From JAFAXD01 sp963816775 (GTDB taxonomy: Bacteria > Pseudomonadota > Alphaproteobacteria > Rhizobiales > Xanthobacteraceae): DNA of 64,000 nucleotides. The notes beneath the pieces are model-generated. The model was not told the DNA's origin. It worked only from the letters and a program-made list of their open reading frames with translations, and ran no database searches. Where the stretch lies: NCBI GenBank assembly GCA_963816775.1, contig CAWFLX010000020.1:62001-126000 (forward strand). Direction: 5' to 3'. Below, one piece after another: positions 34,635 through 43,346 of this stretch. Position numbers and translations under genes: made by a program. The number at the start of each line of letters is the position of its first letter. Within the stretch, counting starts at the first letter, position 1.

Positions 34635-35135
34635 ATGTCACTCATCGATCTCTCGGAGATTCGCACCTATAACCCGCTCGACATCGTGGAGCGCTTAGCC
34701 ACGAGTTGCGATTGGGCATTCGATCGCGCCAACGACGACGAAGTCACGCTCGTGGTGAGCGGCGACTGGGCTGAATACCAGCTGTCGTTCACCTGGATGG
34801 GCGACATCGAGGCGCTGCATCTCGCCTGCGCATTCGATCTCAAAGTTCCCTCGCTTCGTCGCAGTGAAATCGTCGAGCTGATCGCGAAGGTGAACGAACA
34901 GCTCTGGGTCGGGCACTTCGATTTCTGGGAGAAGGACGGCCTGATCATGTTCCGGCAGGCCTTGATACTGGCGGGCGGCAGTTCGGCGTCCGATGATCAG
35001 TGCGAGGCTCTGCTCGGGACCGCCGTGCAGGCCTGCGAACGCTACTTTCAGGCCTTCCAGTTCGTGGTCTGGGCCGGCAAGAGCGCGCGCGACGCGCTCG
35101 ATGCGAGCTTGTTCGAGACCACCGGCCGCGCGTAA
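34635..35135 (+). CDS. YbjN domain-containing protein
   Basis: 166 residues: LSEIRTYNPLDIVERLATS, DWAEYQLSFTWMGDIEALHLAC, IAKVNEQLWVGHFDFWEKDG and LIMFRQALILAGG. This matches the YbjN (type III secretion chaperone-like fold) family, whose E. coli member affects motility and stress responses; the rhizobial form is uncharacterised. ATG 34635 is favoured over 34626 because AGGA lies at the right distance. A palindromic repeat follows the gene directly. Confidence 0.8.
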   Translation: MSLIDLSEIRTYNPLDIVERLATSCDWAFDRANDDEVTLVVSGDWAEYQLSFTWMGDIEALHLACAFDLKVPSLRRSEIVELIAKVNEQLWVGHFDFWEKDGLIMFRQALILAGGSSASDDQCEALLGTAVQACERYFQAFQFVVWAGKSARDALDASLFETTGRA

Positions 35136-35144
35136 TCTCGCTTG

Positions 35145-35226
35145 GTAGGATGGGTTGAGCGGAGCGAAACCCATCACCTTGCCGCTATGGACGCGATGGG
35201 TTTCGCAAACGCTCAACCCATCCTAC
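35145..35226. repeat. GTAGGATGGGTTGA palindromic repeat, copy 1
   Basis: Starts GTAGGATGGGTTGAGC and ends GCTCAACCCATCCTAC, an inverted repeat of 16-bp arms; inside are GCGAAACCCATC and GATGGGTTTCGC as a second inverted pair. Related copies are at 37862-37954 and 50901-50986, with a partial one at 50113-50153. It is a MITE/REP-like palindromic element without coding capacity. Confidence 0.85.
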
Positions 35227-35269
35227 GAGTTGGTCTGGGCTGGTGATTTAAGCTTCATCACTACGCGAT

Positions 35270-36073
35270 GTGTCCGGGACGCTGATCCTGGTCGGCGCCG
35301 GAAAGATGGGCTCCGCCATGCTCGACGGGTGGATCGCGCATGGTCTCAACCCGGCGACCGCTGTTGTGCTTGAGCCCCAGCCGTCCTTGCAGGTCGCCCG
35401 CTACGGATCGCTCGGGCTGCGGCTCAATCCCAAGTTGGACGCACTGCGCGCCGACGCGATTGTCATTGCGGTCAAGCCGCAGGCCGCGCCCGAGGTCCTG
35501 CCTAACCTGGCATCGCTGATCGGTCCTGCAACCGTGGTGGTCTCGATCATGGCGGGCCGGTCACTTACCTTCCTGCAATCGCTGCTGCCACGCGAAACTG
35601 CGATCGTGCGCGCAATGCCGAACACGCCCGCCGCCATCGGACGCGGCATGACGGTCGCGGTCGGCAACGCACACATGACTTCGCAACAGAAGAGCGTCGC
35701 CGACCGCTTGTTGACGGCGACCGGCGCGGTCGAGTGGATCACCGACGAAGCGCTCATGGACGCGGTCACCGCGCTGTCGGGCTCGGGGCCGGCCTATGTA
35801 TTCCTGCTGGCGGAAGCGCTCGCGCGCGGCGGCGTTGCGGCCGGGCTGCCCAAGGAGCTTGCCGAGCGGCTCGCGCGCGCAACCGTCGCCGGTTCCGGAG
35901 AACTGCTCAATCGGGCATCCGATGACGCGGCAACGCTCCGTCGCAACGTCACATCGCCGGGCGGCACCACCGCGGCGGCGCTCGAGGTGCTCATGTCGAA
36001 GGACGGCCTCGAAGCGCTGATGGAGAAGGCGATTGCTGCGGCGACACGACGCTCACGCGAGCTCGACGTTTGA
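35270..36073 (+). CDS. proC: Pyrroline-5-carboxylate reductase
   Basis: 267 residues. It reduces pyrroline-5-carboxylate to proline with NAD(P)H. Landmarks: LILVGAGKMGSAMLDGW (Rossmann), IVIAVKPQAAPEVL, AIVRAMPNTPAAIGRG, ALSGSGPAYVFLLAEAL and TSPGGTTAAALEVL. GTG 35270 gives the usual MSGTLILVGAGKMG start; the ribosome site is weak. The upstream gap is mostly the palindromic repeat. TetR follows 75 nt after. Confidence 0.95.
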   Translation: MSGTLILVGAGKMGSAMLDGWIAHGLNPATAVVLEPQPSLQVARYGSLGLRLNPKLDALRADAIVIAVKPQAAPEVLPNLASLIGPATVVVSIMAGRSLTFLQSLLPRETAIVRAMPNTPAAIGRGMTVAVGNAHMTSQQKSVADRLLTATGAVEWITDEALMDAVTALSGSGPAYVFLLAEALARGGVAAGLPKELAERLARATVAGSGELLNRASDDAATLRRNVTSPGGTTAAALEVLMSKDGLEALMEKAIAAATRRSRELDV

Positions 36074-36148
36074 CAGCGACGCCCTGGAACTCGCGCCTCA
36101 GACGCACTACAGTTAAGTAATGGTGCAATAAAAACCCGGGAGTTCGTC

Positions 36149-36838
36149 ATGGCCCGTAGACCCGCGCGCGAGAGCGTCACCAAGCCAATCGATCCCGCCT
36201 TGCCCGATCGCGACAAGATCATCGCCGCGTTGATGGCGTTGCTCGCCGAGAAGAGATTCGAAGCGATAGGGTTCAACGAAATAGCGGCGCGCGCCGGCGT
36301 GTCGCTTGCAACCATCCGCGAGGAGTTCGGCTCGAAGATCGCAATGCTCGCCGCGCACGCCAAGAACCTCGACCGCAAGGTGCTCGCTGAACGAACGCCA
36401 GACATGGCCGATGAAGAGCCGCGCGAACGCCTGTTCGATGTGTTGATGCGGCGCCTGGAAGCCATGGCCGGCGAGCGCGCGGCGATCCGATCGCTGCTGC
36501 GTTCGGCGATGATCGATCCGCCACTCGCCCTGGCACTCAACAGCATCACGGTTCGCTCGCAGCAATGGATGCTGGCCGCCGCCGGCATAGACGCTGCCGG
36601 CCCCGGCGGCATGGTCCGCGCCCAGGGGCTCGCTCTTCTTTATTCGCGGGTGCTGCGAACATTCGTCAACGATGACGACGACAACGCCCGCACCATGGCG
36701 GCGCTCGACCGCGAGCTCGACCGAGGCGGGCGGCTCTTGCGCATGTTCGACGGTCTGTGTCGGTTGACCCCGTTCGGCCGCGCGCGGTCGCGCCGGCATG
36801 CACACGAGGACGGCGACGACGAGATGGTCACCGCATGA
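36149..36838 (+). CDS. TetR-family transcriptional regulator
   Basis: 229 residues. The N-terminal DNA-binding helix-turn-helix is DKIIAALMALLAEKRFEAIGFNEIAARAGVSLATIREEFGSK (in parts: GFNEIAARAGVS, LATIREEFGSK). The C-terminal part is helical and typical of a ligand-binding domain with some likeness to COQ9-like regulators; the end is Arg/His-rich. GGGAG precedes the ATG. It lies 79 nt before the CDF exporter on the same strand and might regulate it or itself, which is inference. Confidence 0.85.
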   Translation: MARRPARESVTKPIDPALPDRDKIIAALMALLAEKRFEAIGFNEIAARAGVSLATIREEFGSKIAMLAAHAKNLDRKVLAERTPDMADEEPRERLFDVLMRRLEAMAGERAAIRSLLRSAMIDPPLALALNSITVRSQQWMLAAAGIDAAGPGGMVRAQGLALLYSRVLRTFVNDDDDNARTMAALDRELDRGGRLLRMFDGLCRLTPFGRARSRRHAHEDGDDEMVTA

Positions 36839-36917
36839 TCGCCACGCGTTAAAAACCGCGTCCCCGCCGGCCCTTGTCTGTTAAAACCCTATTACAAGGC
36901 CGGTGCAAGGACGTGAC

Positions 36918-37865
36918 ATGACGCACGATCACCACGAGCACGACCACGACCACCACGCCGGACACGACCACGGGCATAGCCATGCGCCTACCAGTTTCGG
37001 TCGCGCGTTTGCGATCGGAGTCACGCTCAACCTCGTGATCGTGGCGGCCGAATTGGTGTTCGGCTATCTGGCGAACTCGCTCTCCCTGATCTCGGACGCG
37101 GCTCACAATTTCACCGATGTGGTCGGGCTGCTGCTGGCCTGGGGCGGCGCGTGGCTCGCCGCGCGGCAGCCGACGGCACGCTACACCTACGGCTTCCGCC
37201 GGGCGTCCATCCTTGCAGCTCTCGGCAACGCGGCATTGCTGTTGATCGCGACCGGCGGAATCCTGATCGAGGCCCTTCACCGGTTTCAAGATCCTCAGCC
37301 TGTCGCGACCGGCACCGTGATGGCGGTGGCCACGCTGGGCATTCTGGTCAACGGCGCCACCGCCGTCATGTTCATGTCCGGGCGCAAAGACGATCTCAAT
37401 ATCAAGGGCGCCTTCCTGCACATGGTCGGCGACGCCGGGATTTCGGTTGGCGTCGTTATCGGCGCGGCGCTCGTATCCGTGACCGGGTGGCTGTGGCTCG
37501 ACCCCGCAATCTCAGTTGCGATCGCGCTTGCGGTTCTGTGGAGCAGCTGGGGTCTTGCACGGGATTCGGTCAATCTTGCGCTTGACGCAATCCCGCGCGA
37601 CATCGATCACGAGGCGGTGCAAGCCTACTTGCGTGACCTGCCGGGCGTCAGTGAGGTTCACGACCTGCACATCTGGGCGATGAGCACCACGGAAACCGCC
37701 CTCACCGCGCACCTGGTCCGTCCTGGCGCCGGTCTCGACGATCAAATGTTGCATGAAACTTGCCGCCAGCTGGAGCTGCGCTTCAAGATCAAGCACGCAA
37801 CCTTGCAGATCGAAGCCGGCAATACCGAGCTCGTGTGCCGTCTGGCCCCGGCGCATATCGTGTAG
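36918..37865 (+). CDS. Cation diffusion facilitator family metal exporter
   Basis: 315 residues. A His-rich cytosolic start (HDHHEHDHDHHAGHDHGHSH) is followed by six helices. Metal-site motifs are SDAAHNFTDVVG (H-x3-D, helix II) and HMVGDAGISVGV (H-x3-D, helix V), as in zinc exporters ZitB/CzcD. The C-terminal domain (VHDLHIWAMSTTETALTAHLV) is the regulatory metal-binding fold. ATG 36918 with AAGGA is preferred over GTG 36903. The stop TAG lies inside a palindromic repeat, so that element supplied its 3' end. Confidence 0.9.
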   Translation: MTHDHHEHDHDHHAGHDHGHSHAPTSFGRAFAIGVTLNLVIVAAELVFGYLANSLSLISDAAHNFTDVVGLLLAWGGAWLAARQPTARYTYGFRRASILAALGNAALLLIATGGILIEALHRFQDPQPVATGTVMAVATLGILVNGATAVMFMSGRKDDLNIKGAFLHMVGDAGISVGVVIGAALVSVTGWLWLDPAISVAIALAVLWSSWGLARDSVNLALDAIPRDIDHEAVQAYLRDLPGVSEVHDLHIWAMSTTETALTAHLVRPGAGLDDQMLHETCRQLELRFKIKHATLQIEAGNTELVCRLAPAHIV

Positions 37866-37954
37866 GATGGGTTGACCCCCGCAGTTGATGCGGGGGAAAC
37901 CCATCGACAATCGCCGCGAAAGTGATGGGTATCGCTTCGCTCAACCCATCCTAC
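37862..37954. repeat. GTAGGATGGGTTGA palindromic repeat, copy 2, at two converging genes
   Basis: Begins GTAGGATGGGTTGACC and ends GCTCAACCCATCCTAC. The TAG at 37863-37865 is the stop of the CDF gene, and the complement of CTA at 37951-37953 is the TAG stop of the histidine kinase on the other strand. The element thus sits exactly between two convergent genes and provides both stop codons. Confidence 0.85.
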
Positions 37955-39339
37955 ACCGGCACCCGCACGGTCGCCCGCAATCCCCCAAGTGAACTTTCGC
38001 CGAGCGTAATGTCGCCGCCATGCGAGCGCGCGATGTCGCGCGCGATCGCAAGTCCAAGCCCGGTTCCGCCCTCGTCCTGGTTGCGGGCGTCATCGAGGCG
38101 GAGAAACGGCTTGAACACATCCTCCCGCATGCCCGATGGGATGCCTGGCCCGTCATCGTCGACCGTCACGATCAACCAGCGATGATCGCGCTGACCGGTG
38201 ATCGAGATCGACTTGCCGTAGCGTGCCGCGTTCGAGACCAAGTTCGCCAGGCAACGCTTGAAAGCGTTGGGCCGCACCGTGACCACCGGCGCGCCGCGGA
38301 ACGCGACCGTCACATTGCGCCCATCGCGCTCGGCGTCGGTCTTGAGCTGTTCGAGGAGTTCGTTCATGTCGGTTGACGCCGACTGCTCTCCGGCGTCGCC
38401 GCGCGCGAACGCCAAGTAGGCCTCGAGCATGCGGCTCATCTCATCAACGTCCTTGTTCATGGCTTCGGCTTCGCCGCTGTCCTTGAGCAGCGCGAGCTCG
38501 AGCTTGAAGCGCGTGAGCACGGTGCGCAGGTCGTGCGACACGCCGGCCAGCATGGTGGTGCGCTGCTCGATTGCGCGCTCGACCCGCGACTTCATTTCGA
38601 TGAAGGCGTGCGCGGCACGCCGCACCTCAGTCGCACCGCGTGGGCGGAAGTTGGGGACTTCGCGACCCTTGCCGAAGCTCTCGGCCGCGTCGGCGAGGCG
38701 CTGTATCGGCTTGATCTGGTTGCGCAGGAATAGAATCGCGACCGACAACAACACCAGTGACGTTCCAACCATCCAGAGCAGGAAGATCTCCGAATTCGAC
38801 GCATAGGCAGCGCTGCGGCGTGCGAACACGCGCATGACCGCATTGTCGAGCTGTATGCGGATCTCGACGATCGAGGAGCGCCCGACTGTGTCGAGCCAAT
38901 AGGGCCGGCCGATCTGCCGGCGAATTTCGTCCGACAGCGTCTGGTCGAGCAGCGAAAAGAACGGCTTGGGGCCGGGCGGCGGCATTTCGGATAAGGGTAG
39001 GAAGTCAACGACGAGACCAAGCCGCTGTTGAGCGATGCGCCGGATCTGGGTGTTGCCCGGATCCTGCGGGTAGGTCCGATAGACGTCGATGAGCGACGAG
39101 ATATCCTGCGTCACCGCCGCCGACAGCCGTCGGGTAACTGTGTTCCAGTGGCGCTCCATGAACACGAACGCAACGACTGACTGCAGGATCACCATCGGGG
39201 CGATGATGATGAGTAGCGAGCGAGGATAAAGCCCCGCCGGCATCTTGCCCTTGATCCAGCCGGCGACGACTTCCCACACCCCGGAAGCGCGACCCGCCGC
39301 CGTGCGCAGCCGCTCGATCCCGATGTCGAGCGTGGTCAC
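37951..39339 (-). CDS. Membrane sensor histidine kinase, EnvZ-like
   Basis: 462 residues. Transmembrane helix near 40 (LLIIIAPMVILQSVVAFVF), periplasmic sensor of about 140 residues, second helix (LLWMVGTSLVLLSVAILFL), HAMP, then dimerisation H-box MLAGVSHDLRTVLTRFKLE, N-box LVSNAARYGK, VDDDGPGIP and GGTGLGLAIARDI. The start is GTG 39339, overlapping the regulator's stop (GTGA). It pairs with the OmpR-type regulator immediately upstream. The stimulus is unknown. The stop codon is provided by a palindromic repeat. Confidence 0.9.
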   Translation of the reverse strand: MTTLDIGIERLRTAAGRASGVWEVVAGWIKGKMPAGLYPRSLLIIIAPMVILQSVVAFVFMERHWNTVTRRLSAAVTQDISSLIDVYRTYPQDPGNTQIRRIAQQRLGLVVDFLPLSEMPPPGPKPFFSLLDQTLSDEIRRQIGRPYWLDTVGRSSIVEIRIQLDNAVMRVFARRSAAYASNSEIFLLWMVGTSLVLLSVAILFLRNQIKPIQRLADAAESFGKGREVPNFRPRGATEVRRAAHAFIEMKSRVERAIEQRTTMLAGVSHDLRTVLTRFKLELALLKDSGEAEAMNKDVDEMSRMLEAYLAFARGDAGEQSASTDMNELLEQLKTDAERDGRNVTVAFRGAPVVTVRPNAFKRCLANLVSNAARYGKSISITGQRDHRWLIVTVDDDGPGIPSGMREDVFKPFLRLDDARNQDEGGTGLGLAIARDIARSHGGDITLGESSLGGLRATVRVPV

Positions 39340-40043
39340 GGCGACACCACCAGCCGATACCCGATCCCGCGGGCAGTCTGGATGATCAGCGGGTTGGCGG
39401 GATCGTTTTCGATCTTGCGGCGCAATCGATTGATCTGCACGTCGACCGCGCGCTCGCCCGCGGCCGCCCCATCGCCGGCGAGCGCAAGCCGCGGCACCGT
39501 TTCGCCCGGGCATGCTGCCAGCAGGCCGAGCATCTCGCGCTCGCGGTCGGTGAGATGGACGACGTCGTCGCCGCGACGCAGTTCGCCGCGCCCGCGATGA
39601 TAGACAAACGGCCCAAACCGCAACGTCTCGGCTTGCGGCGGTGCCGCCGGCTGTGCGCGCTTGAGGATATTCGCGATGCGCAGCGACAATTCTCGCGCCT
39701 CGAATGGCTTGGCGACATAATCGTCGGCACCGAGTTCGAGTCCGGTGATGCGGCTCTCGGCGGCGTCGCGCGCGCTCAGAATCAGGACTGGTACGCTCGA
39801 GGCTGTGCGGATCGACTTGACGAGTTCAAAGCCGCTTTCGCCCGGCATCATGACGTCGAGTATCAGCAGATCGAAATCGAGCCCGGCAAGGCGTGCCCTC
39901 GCATCGGCGGCGGTTTCCGCCGTGGTCACGCGGTACCCTTCGCCCTGCAGATAGCGCGACAACAGGCTGCGGATGCGCCGGTCGTCATCGACGATCAGGA
40001 GATGGGGCGCGTCGTCGGCTGGGGCAGCGAGCGGAGCGGTCAT
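39336..40043 (-). CDS. OmpR/PhoB-family response regulator
   Basis: 235 residues. Receiver domain with LLIVDDDRRIRSLL, phosphoacceptor Asp in LLILDVMMPGESG, and conserved Lys in DYVAKPFEARE; winged-helix domain with LTDREREMLGLLA, DVQINRLRRKIE and IQTARGIGYRL. It is coupled to the kinase by a GTGA overlap and follows the MarR gene by 37 nt. The set next to ilvE is conserved in Bradyrhizobium-like genomes. Target genes unknown. Confidence 0.9.
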   Translation of the reverse strand: MTAPLAAPADDAPHLLIVDDDRRIRSLLSRYLQGEGYRVTTAETAADARARLAGLDFDLLILDVMMPGESGFELVKSIRTASSVPVLILSARDAAESRITGLELGADDYVAKPFEARELSLRIANILKRAQPAAPPQAETLRFGPFVYHRGRGELRRGDDVVHLTDREREMLGLLAACPGETVPRLALAGDGAAAGERAVDVQINRLRRKIENDPANPLIIQTARGIGYRLVVSP

Positions 40044-40080
40044 CGGTAATTCCCGACCATCAATAATCGTCAGCGGCGCT

Positions 40081-40611
40081 TCAAGTGCGTCGGGTCGCCT
40101 GATTGGCGCGCTCGATGAACTCTAGCACCCCGGCGCGATCCTCTGGGTCGATCATCGCGGCCAGGAAGCGTCGCGCGGTCTCGTGCGCACCGGGGCCAAG
40201 CTCTCCGAGCGCCGCGGCGATTCGCGCGGTTTGCAGATTGGCGAGCTGCAAGGCCAGCGCGCGACCCTTGTCGGTGACATGCAGGAGCCGTTGCCGGCGG
40301 TCGTGCTCGCCCTCCTTCTGCAGCACGTAACCCTGGTCGACCAGCTGCTTGAGAACCCGGCCAAGCGACTGCTTGGTGATGCGCAACAGGTCCAGCAGTT
40401 CGGCGACCTTCATGCCGGGATGGCGATTGACAAAGTGAAGCACCCGGTGGTGCGCCCGGCCAAATCCGAATTTCGCTAAAACCTCGTCCGGGTCGCCGAC
40501 GAAGTCCCGGTAGGCAAAAAACAAGAGCTCGATGACGTCCCAAATCGGTTCCGCGTCGGGATCCTGGGTCGGCCGGCGTTGCTTAAAGGCAGTCACATTT
40601 ATGTCAGCCAT
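40081..40611 (-). CDS. MarR-family transcriptional regulator
   Basis: 176 residues. The winged helix is visible: HHRVLHFVNRHPGMKVAELL, ITKQSLGRVLKQLVDQGYV and KEGEHDRRQRLLHVTDKG (wing with D-x-R). ATG 40611 is chosen; it lies inside a 21-bp palindrome (40600-40620), which suggests self-repression. It is divergent from ilvE and upstream of the OmpR/kinase pair on the same strand, so it may control either. The long frame upstream is not coding. Confidence 0.85.
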   Translation of the reverse strand: MADINVTAFKQRRPTQDPDAEPIWDVIELLFFAYRDFVGDPDEVLAKFGFGRAHHRVLHFVNRHPGMKVAELLDLLRITKQSLGRVLKQLVDQGYVLQKEGEHDRRQRLLHVTDKGRALALQLANLQTARIAAALGELGPGAHETARRFLAAMIDPEDRAGVLEFIERANQATRRT

Positions 40612-40620
40612 GTTGACATA
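40600..40620. promoter_or_regulatory. Palindrome over the MarR start codon, likely its operator
   Basis: TATGTCA (40600-40606) and TGACATA (40614-40620) are perfect complements with a 7-bp spacer that contains the start codon complement at 40609-40611. Size and symmetry fit a MarR dimer site. Binding here would block its own transcription or translation, and could affect ilvE on the other side. Confidence 0.6.
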
Positions 40621-40834
40621 TTCTGAACCGATTGTTACGTCATTGTCGACGATCGCGAAAGGATCGTGCACGCCCTGACCTGGAGGGGGCTGCACCGGCC
40701 CGCGATCGTGGTTCTCGCCCGCGGGCCCTCGTAGCCCGCGCAGGCCGGACGAACCATATCGGGACTTGAGCCCCGACGCAAAACGAGTGCAACGTCAACG
40801 TGAAGGGGCGAGGAGCCCGTACCGGAGGAAAGCC

Positions 40835-41731
40835 ATGGCAGTGCCCTTCGACCAAATGCCCGGTGTCGTCTGGTTTGACGGCAAGCTCGTGCCCAACGTC
40901 GACGCCAAGATCCATGTGCTGACCCACGGCCTGCACTATGCCAGCGCGGTATTCGAAGGCGAGCGCGCCTACGCGGGGACAATCTATAAGTGCACCGAGC
41001 ACTCCGAACGGCTGCACCACTCGGCCGGCATCCTTGATTTCGAGATCCCCTACAGCGTGGCCGAGATCGACGCCGCCAAGCGTCTGGTGGTCGAAAAGAA
41101 CAAGCAACCGAACGCGTATATCCGGGCCATCGCCTGGCGCGGCTCCGAGCAGCTTGGCGTCGCGGCCATGCACAATACGATTCATCTGGCGATCGCCACC
41201 TGGGAATGGCCGAGCTACTTCGATCCGGCCCAGCGGGCAAAAGGGATCCGGCTCGCGTTGGCGGACTATCGCCGGCCCGATCCGCGCACCGCGCCGGCGC
41301 TTGCCAAGGCATCGGCCCTTTACGCGATCTGCACGATCGAGAAACACAGGGCCGAACGTGCGGGCTATGCGGACGCCATGATGCTTGACTGGCAGGAGCG
41401 CGTGGCTGAGTGCACCGGCGCCAACATCTTCTTCATCAAGGACGGCAAGATCCATACGCCGATCGCCGACTGCTTCCTTGACGGGATCACGCGGCGTTCC
41501 GCGATCATGCTCGCCAAGCGGCGCGGCATCGAGGTGATCGAGCGCCGCATTCTGCCGTCCGAGCTCGACGGCTTCTCGGAATGCTTCATCACCGGCACCG
41601 CGGCCGAGATCACCGCGGTGTCCGAGATCGCGCACTGGAGGTTCACGCCCGGCGCGATAACGCTCCAGCTCGCCGATGACTACACCGCCGAGGTGCAGCC
41701 CAAGGGCAAGGGCAAGGCCGCGGCGGCGTAG
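40835..41731 (+). CDS. ilvE: Branched-chain amino acid aminotransferase
   Basis: 298 residues, fold-type IV PLP enzyme. Landmarks: MPGVVWFDGKLVP, IHVLTHGLHYASAVFEGERAY, YIRAIAWRGSEQLG, ALAKASALYAICTIEKHRAERAGY (Lys in AKAS binds PLP), ECTGANIFFI and SECFITGTAAEITAVSEI. It moves amino groups between glutamate and branched-chain 2-oxo acids. CCGGAGGAAAGCC gives a strong ribosome site for ATG 40835. Divergent from marR. Confidence 0.95.
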   Translation: MAVPFDQMPGVVWFDGKLVPNVDAKIHVLTHGLHYASAVFEGERAYAGTIYKCTEHSERLHHSAGILDFEIPYSVAEIDAAKRLVVEKNKQPNAYIRAIAWRGSEQLGVAAMHNTIHLAIATWEWPSYFDPAQRAKGIRLALADYRRPDPRTAPALAKASALYAICTIEKHRAERAGYADAMMLDWQERVAECTGANIFFIKDGKIHTPIADCFLDGITRRSAIMLAKRRGIEVIERRILPSELDGFSECFITGTAAEITAVSEIAHWRFTPGAITLQLADDYTAEVQPKGKGKAAAA

Positions 41732-41813
41732 CCATCCCTCCCCGTCTTCTTGTCGGTTCGACGCCACCCCGCCGCTCGCTGTGCGAGCGGCTGCTGGTCC
41801 GTCGCGACCCGCA

Positions 41814-42932
41814 TCACGCCGACCGCAAGGCGGAAATGTTGAATGCCTTGATCGGGCGGCTCAATCCCTTGAGGGTCAATTCGCCGGCGGCCTCGGTCTC
41901 CGCCAAGGCCTCGACGGCGGACTGGACCTTGGGGTCGATGAGAATTTGGCCGGCCGCGGCTTGGGAGCACAGGCGGGCCGCGAGGTTCACGACCGTGCCA
42001 ATCGCCGAGTAGTCGAACCGGCCCTCGAAGCCGATCCGACCGAGCGTCGCGTAACCGTGGGCGATGCCCATGCCGAACCCCAGGTCATGGCCGTGCTTGC
42101 GCCAGCCGGCCGCCAATTCGGCGACGCCGTCACGCATCTCGATTGCCATGCGCACCGCGCGCTCGGACGGGTCCGGGCAACGCAGCGGGTCGTTGAACAA
42201 CACCATCAGGCCGTCGCCCAGAAAGCGTTCCAGCGTGCCTTCGTACTTGTGGATCAGCACGCCGAGGCGCGCGTGATAATCGCGCAGCACGGCCATGACC
42301 TCCTCGGGCTCGGCAGTCTCCGCGAACGCCGTGAATCCGCGCAGGTCGCAGAACACCACGGTGATCTCGCGGCGGTGGCTTTCGAGCACCTTCTCGTCGC
42401 CTTCGCTCAGGATGAGGTCGGCAATCTGCGGCGCGAGAAAGCGCTTGAGCCGGTCGGAGCGTTCGATCTGCTTGAGCTGGTCGGCGACGCGCTGCTCGAG
42501 CGTCTTGTTCCAGCTTGCGAGATCGGCCGCTTGCGCGGCGACCTTGTCGTGCAGCTCCTTCACGCGCAGCATCGATTTCACCCGCGCCACCAGTGAAATC
42601 TGGTCGACCGGCTTGGTGAGGTACTCATCGGCACCGGCGTCGAGCCCGGCCACCACGTCCTTGGTATCCGCCTTCGCGGTCACCAGAATGATCGGCATGA
42701 ACGGCAGGGTTTGGTCAGCCTTGAGGCGCTTGGTCGCCTCGATGCCGTCGAGCTTGGGCATCATGACATCGAGCAGGATCAGGTCAGGCAAGCTTTTGCG
42801 CGCCACCTCGATCGCCTCCTCACCATCCGCGGCCTGAACGAGGTCGTAGCCGTGGGTGCCGAGTCGCGTCAGCAGGATGTCGCGGTTGGTCTCGTTGTCG
42901 TCGACGATGAGGATGCGGGGAGGATTGTGCAT
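41814..42932 (-). CDS. Response regulator with class III nucleotide cyclase output
   Basis: 372 residues. Receiver domain ILIVDDNETNRDIL, LILLDVMMPKLDG (Asp), YLTKPVD (Lys), then a coiled-coil linker and a cyclase domain: VVFCDLRGFTAFAE (metal Asp), FLGDGLMVLFND (metal Asp), GMGIAHGYATLGRIGF and IGTVVNLAARLC. So phosphorylation should control cAMP or cGMP synthesis. It lies 45 nt downstream of a CheY-like receiver and a sensor kinase on the same strand, suggesting one relay. Confidence 0.9.
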   Translation of the reverse strand: MHNPPRILIVDDNETNRDILLTRLGTHGYDLVQAADGEEAIEVARKSLPDLILLDVMMPKLDGIEATKRLKADQTLPFMPIILVTAKADTKDVVAGLDAGADEYLTKPVDQISLVARVKSMLRVKELHDKVAAQAADLASWNKTLEQRVADQLKQIERSDRLKRFLAPQIADLILSEGDEKVLESHRREITVVFCDLRGFTAFAETAEPEEVMAVLRDYHARLGVLIHKYEGTLERFLGDGLMVLFNDPLRCPDPSERAVRMAIEMRDGVAELAAGWRKHGHDLGFGMGIAHGYATLGRIGFEGRFDYSAIGTVVNLAARLCSQAAAGQILIDPKVQSAVEALAETEAAGELTLKGLSRPIKAFNISALRSA

Positions 42933-42977
42933 GCGGTCAGGCTAGACTGGAGATCGTGGTAGCAGCACGACAAACGC

Positions 42978-43346
42978 TTACGAGGGCAAAAACTCGCGCA
43001 CTTTCGCTAGCAGCTGACGTGGGCTGTAGGGCTTGGTCACATAGGCGTCGCAGCCGGCCGCGCGCGCCTTGCCTTCGTCGCCTGAGAGCGCATAGGAGGT
43101 GATGACAATAATAGGGATCGACTTGGTGGCCGGATCGGACTTGATGCGGCGCGTCGCCTCGTAACCGTCCATCACCGGCAGCTGAATATCCATCAGGATC
43201 AAATCCGGGCGTTGCTTGGCGACGGCGGCGAGTGCCTCCTCGCCGTTTTCCGCCTCAACGAGGGTGTAGCCGGCGTTGCCGAGTAGATCGCGCAGGATCT
43301 GCCGGTTGTCCATCTGATCCTCGACCACAAGAATGCATCCGCTCAT
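42978..43346 (-). CDS. Single-domain CheY-like response regulator
   Basis: 122 residues, receiver only: ILVVEDQMDNRQIL, LILMDIQLPVMDGYEATRR (Asp), IIVITSYALSGDEGKARAAG and AYVTKPYSPRQLL (Lys). Its ATG overlaps the kinase stop (43343-43346, ATGA). Such DivK-like receivers act as phosphate shuttles; here the natural chain is kinase to this receiver to the receiver-cyclase downstream, which is inference from gene order. Confidence 0.9.
   Translation of the reverse strand: MSGCILVVEDQMDNRQILRDLLGNAGYTLVEAENGEEALAAVAKQRPDLILMDIQLPVMDGYEATRRIKSDPATKSIPIIVITSYALSGDEGKARAAGCDAYVTKPYSPRQLLAKVREFLPS

Noticed and set aside
40640..41767. 375-codon minus-strand frame opposite ilvE
   Set aside because: It is antisense to a clear ilvE with strong ribosome site; no family likeness.
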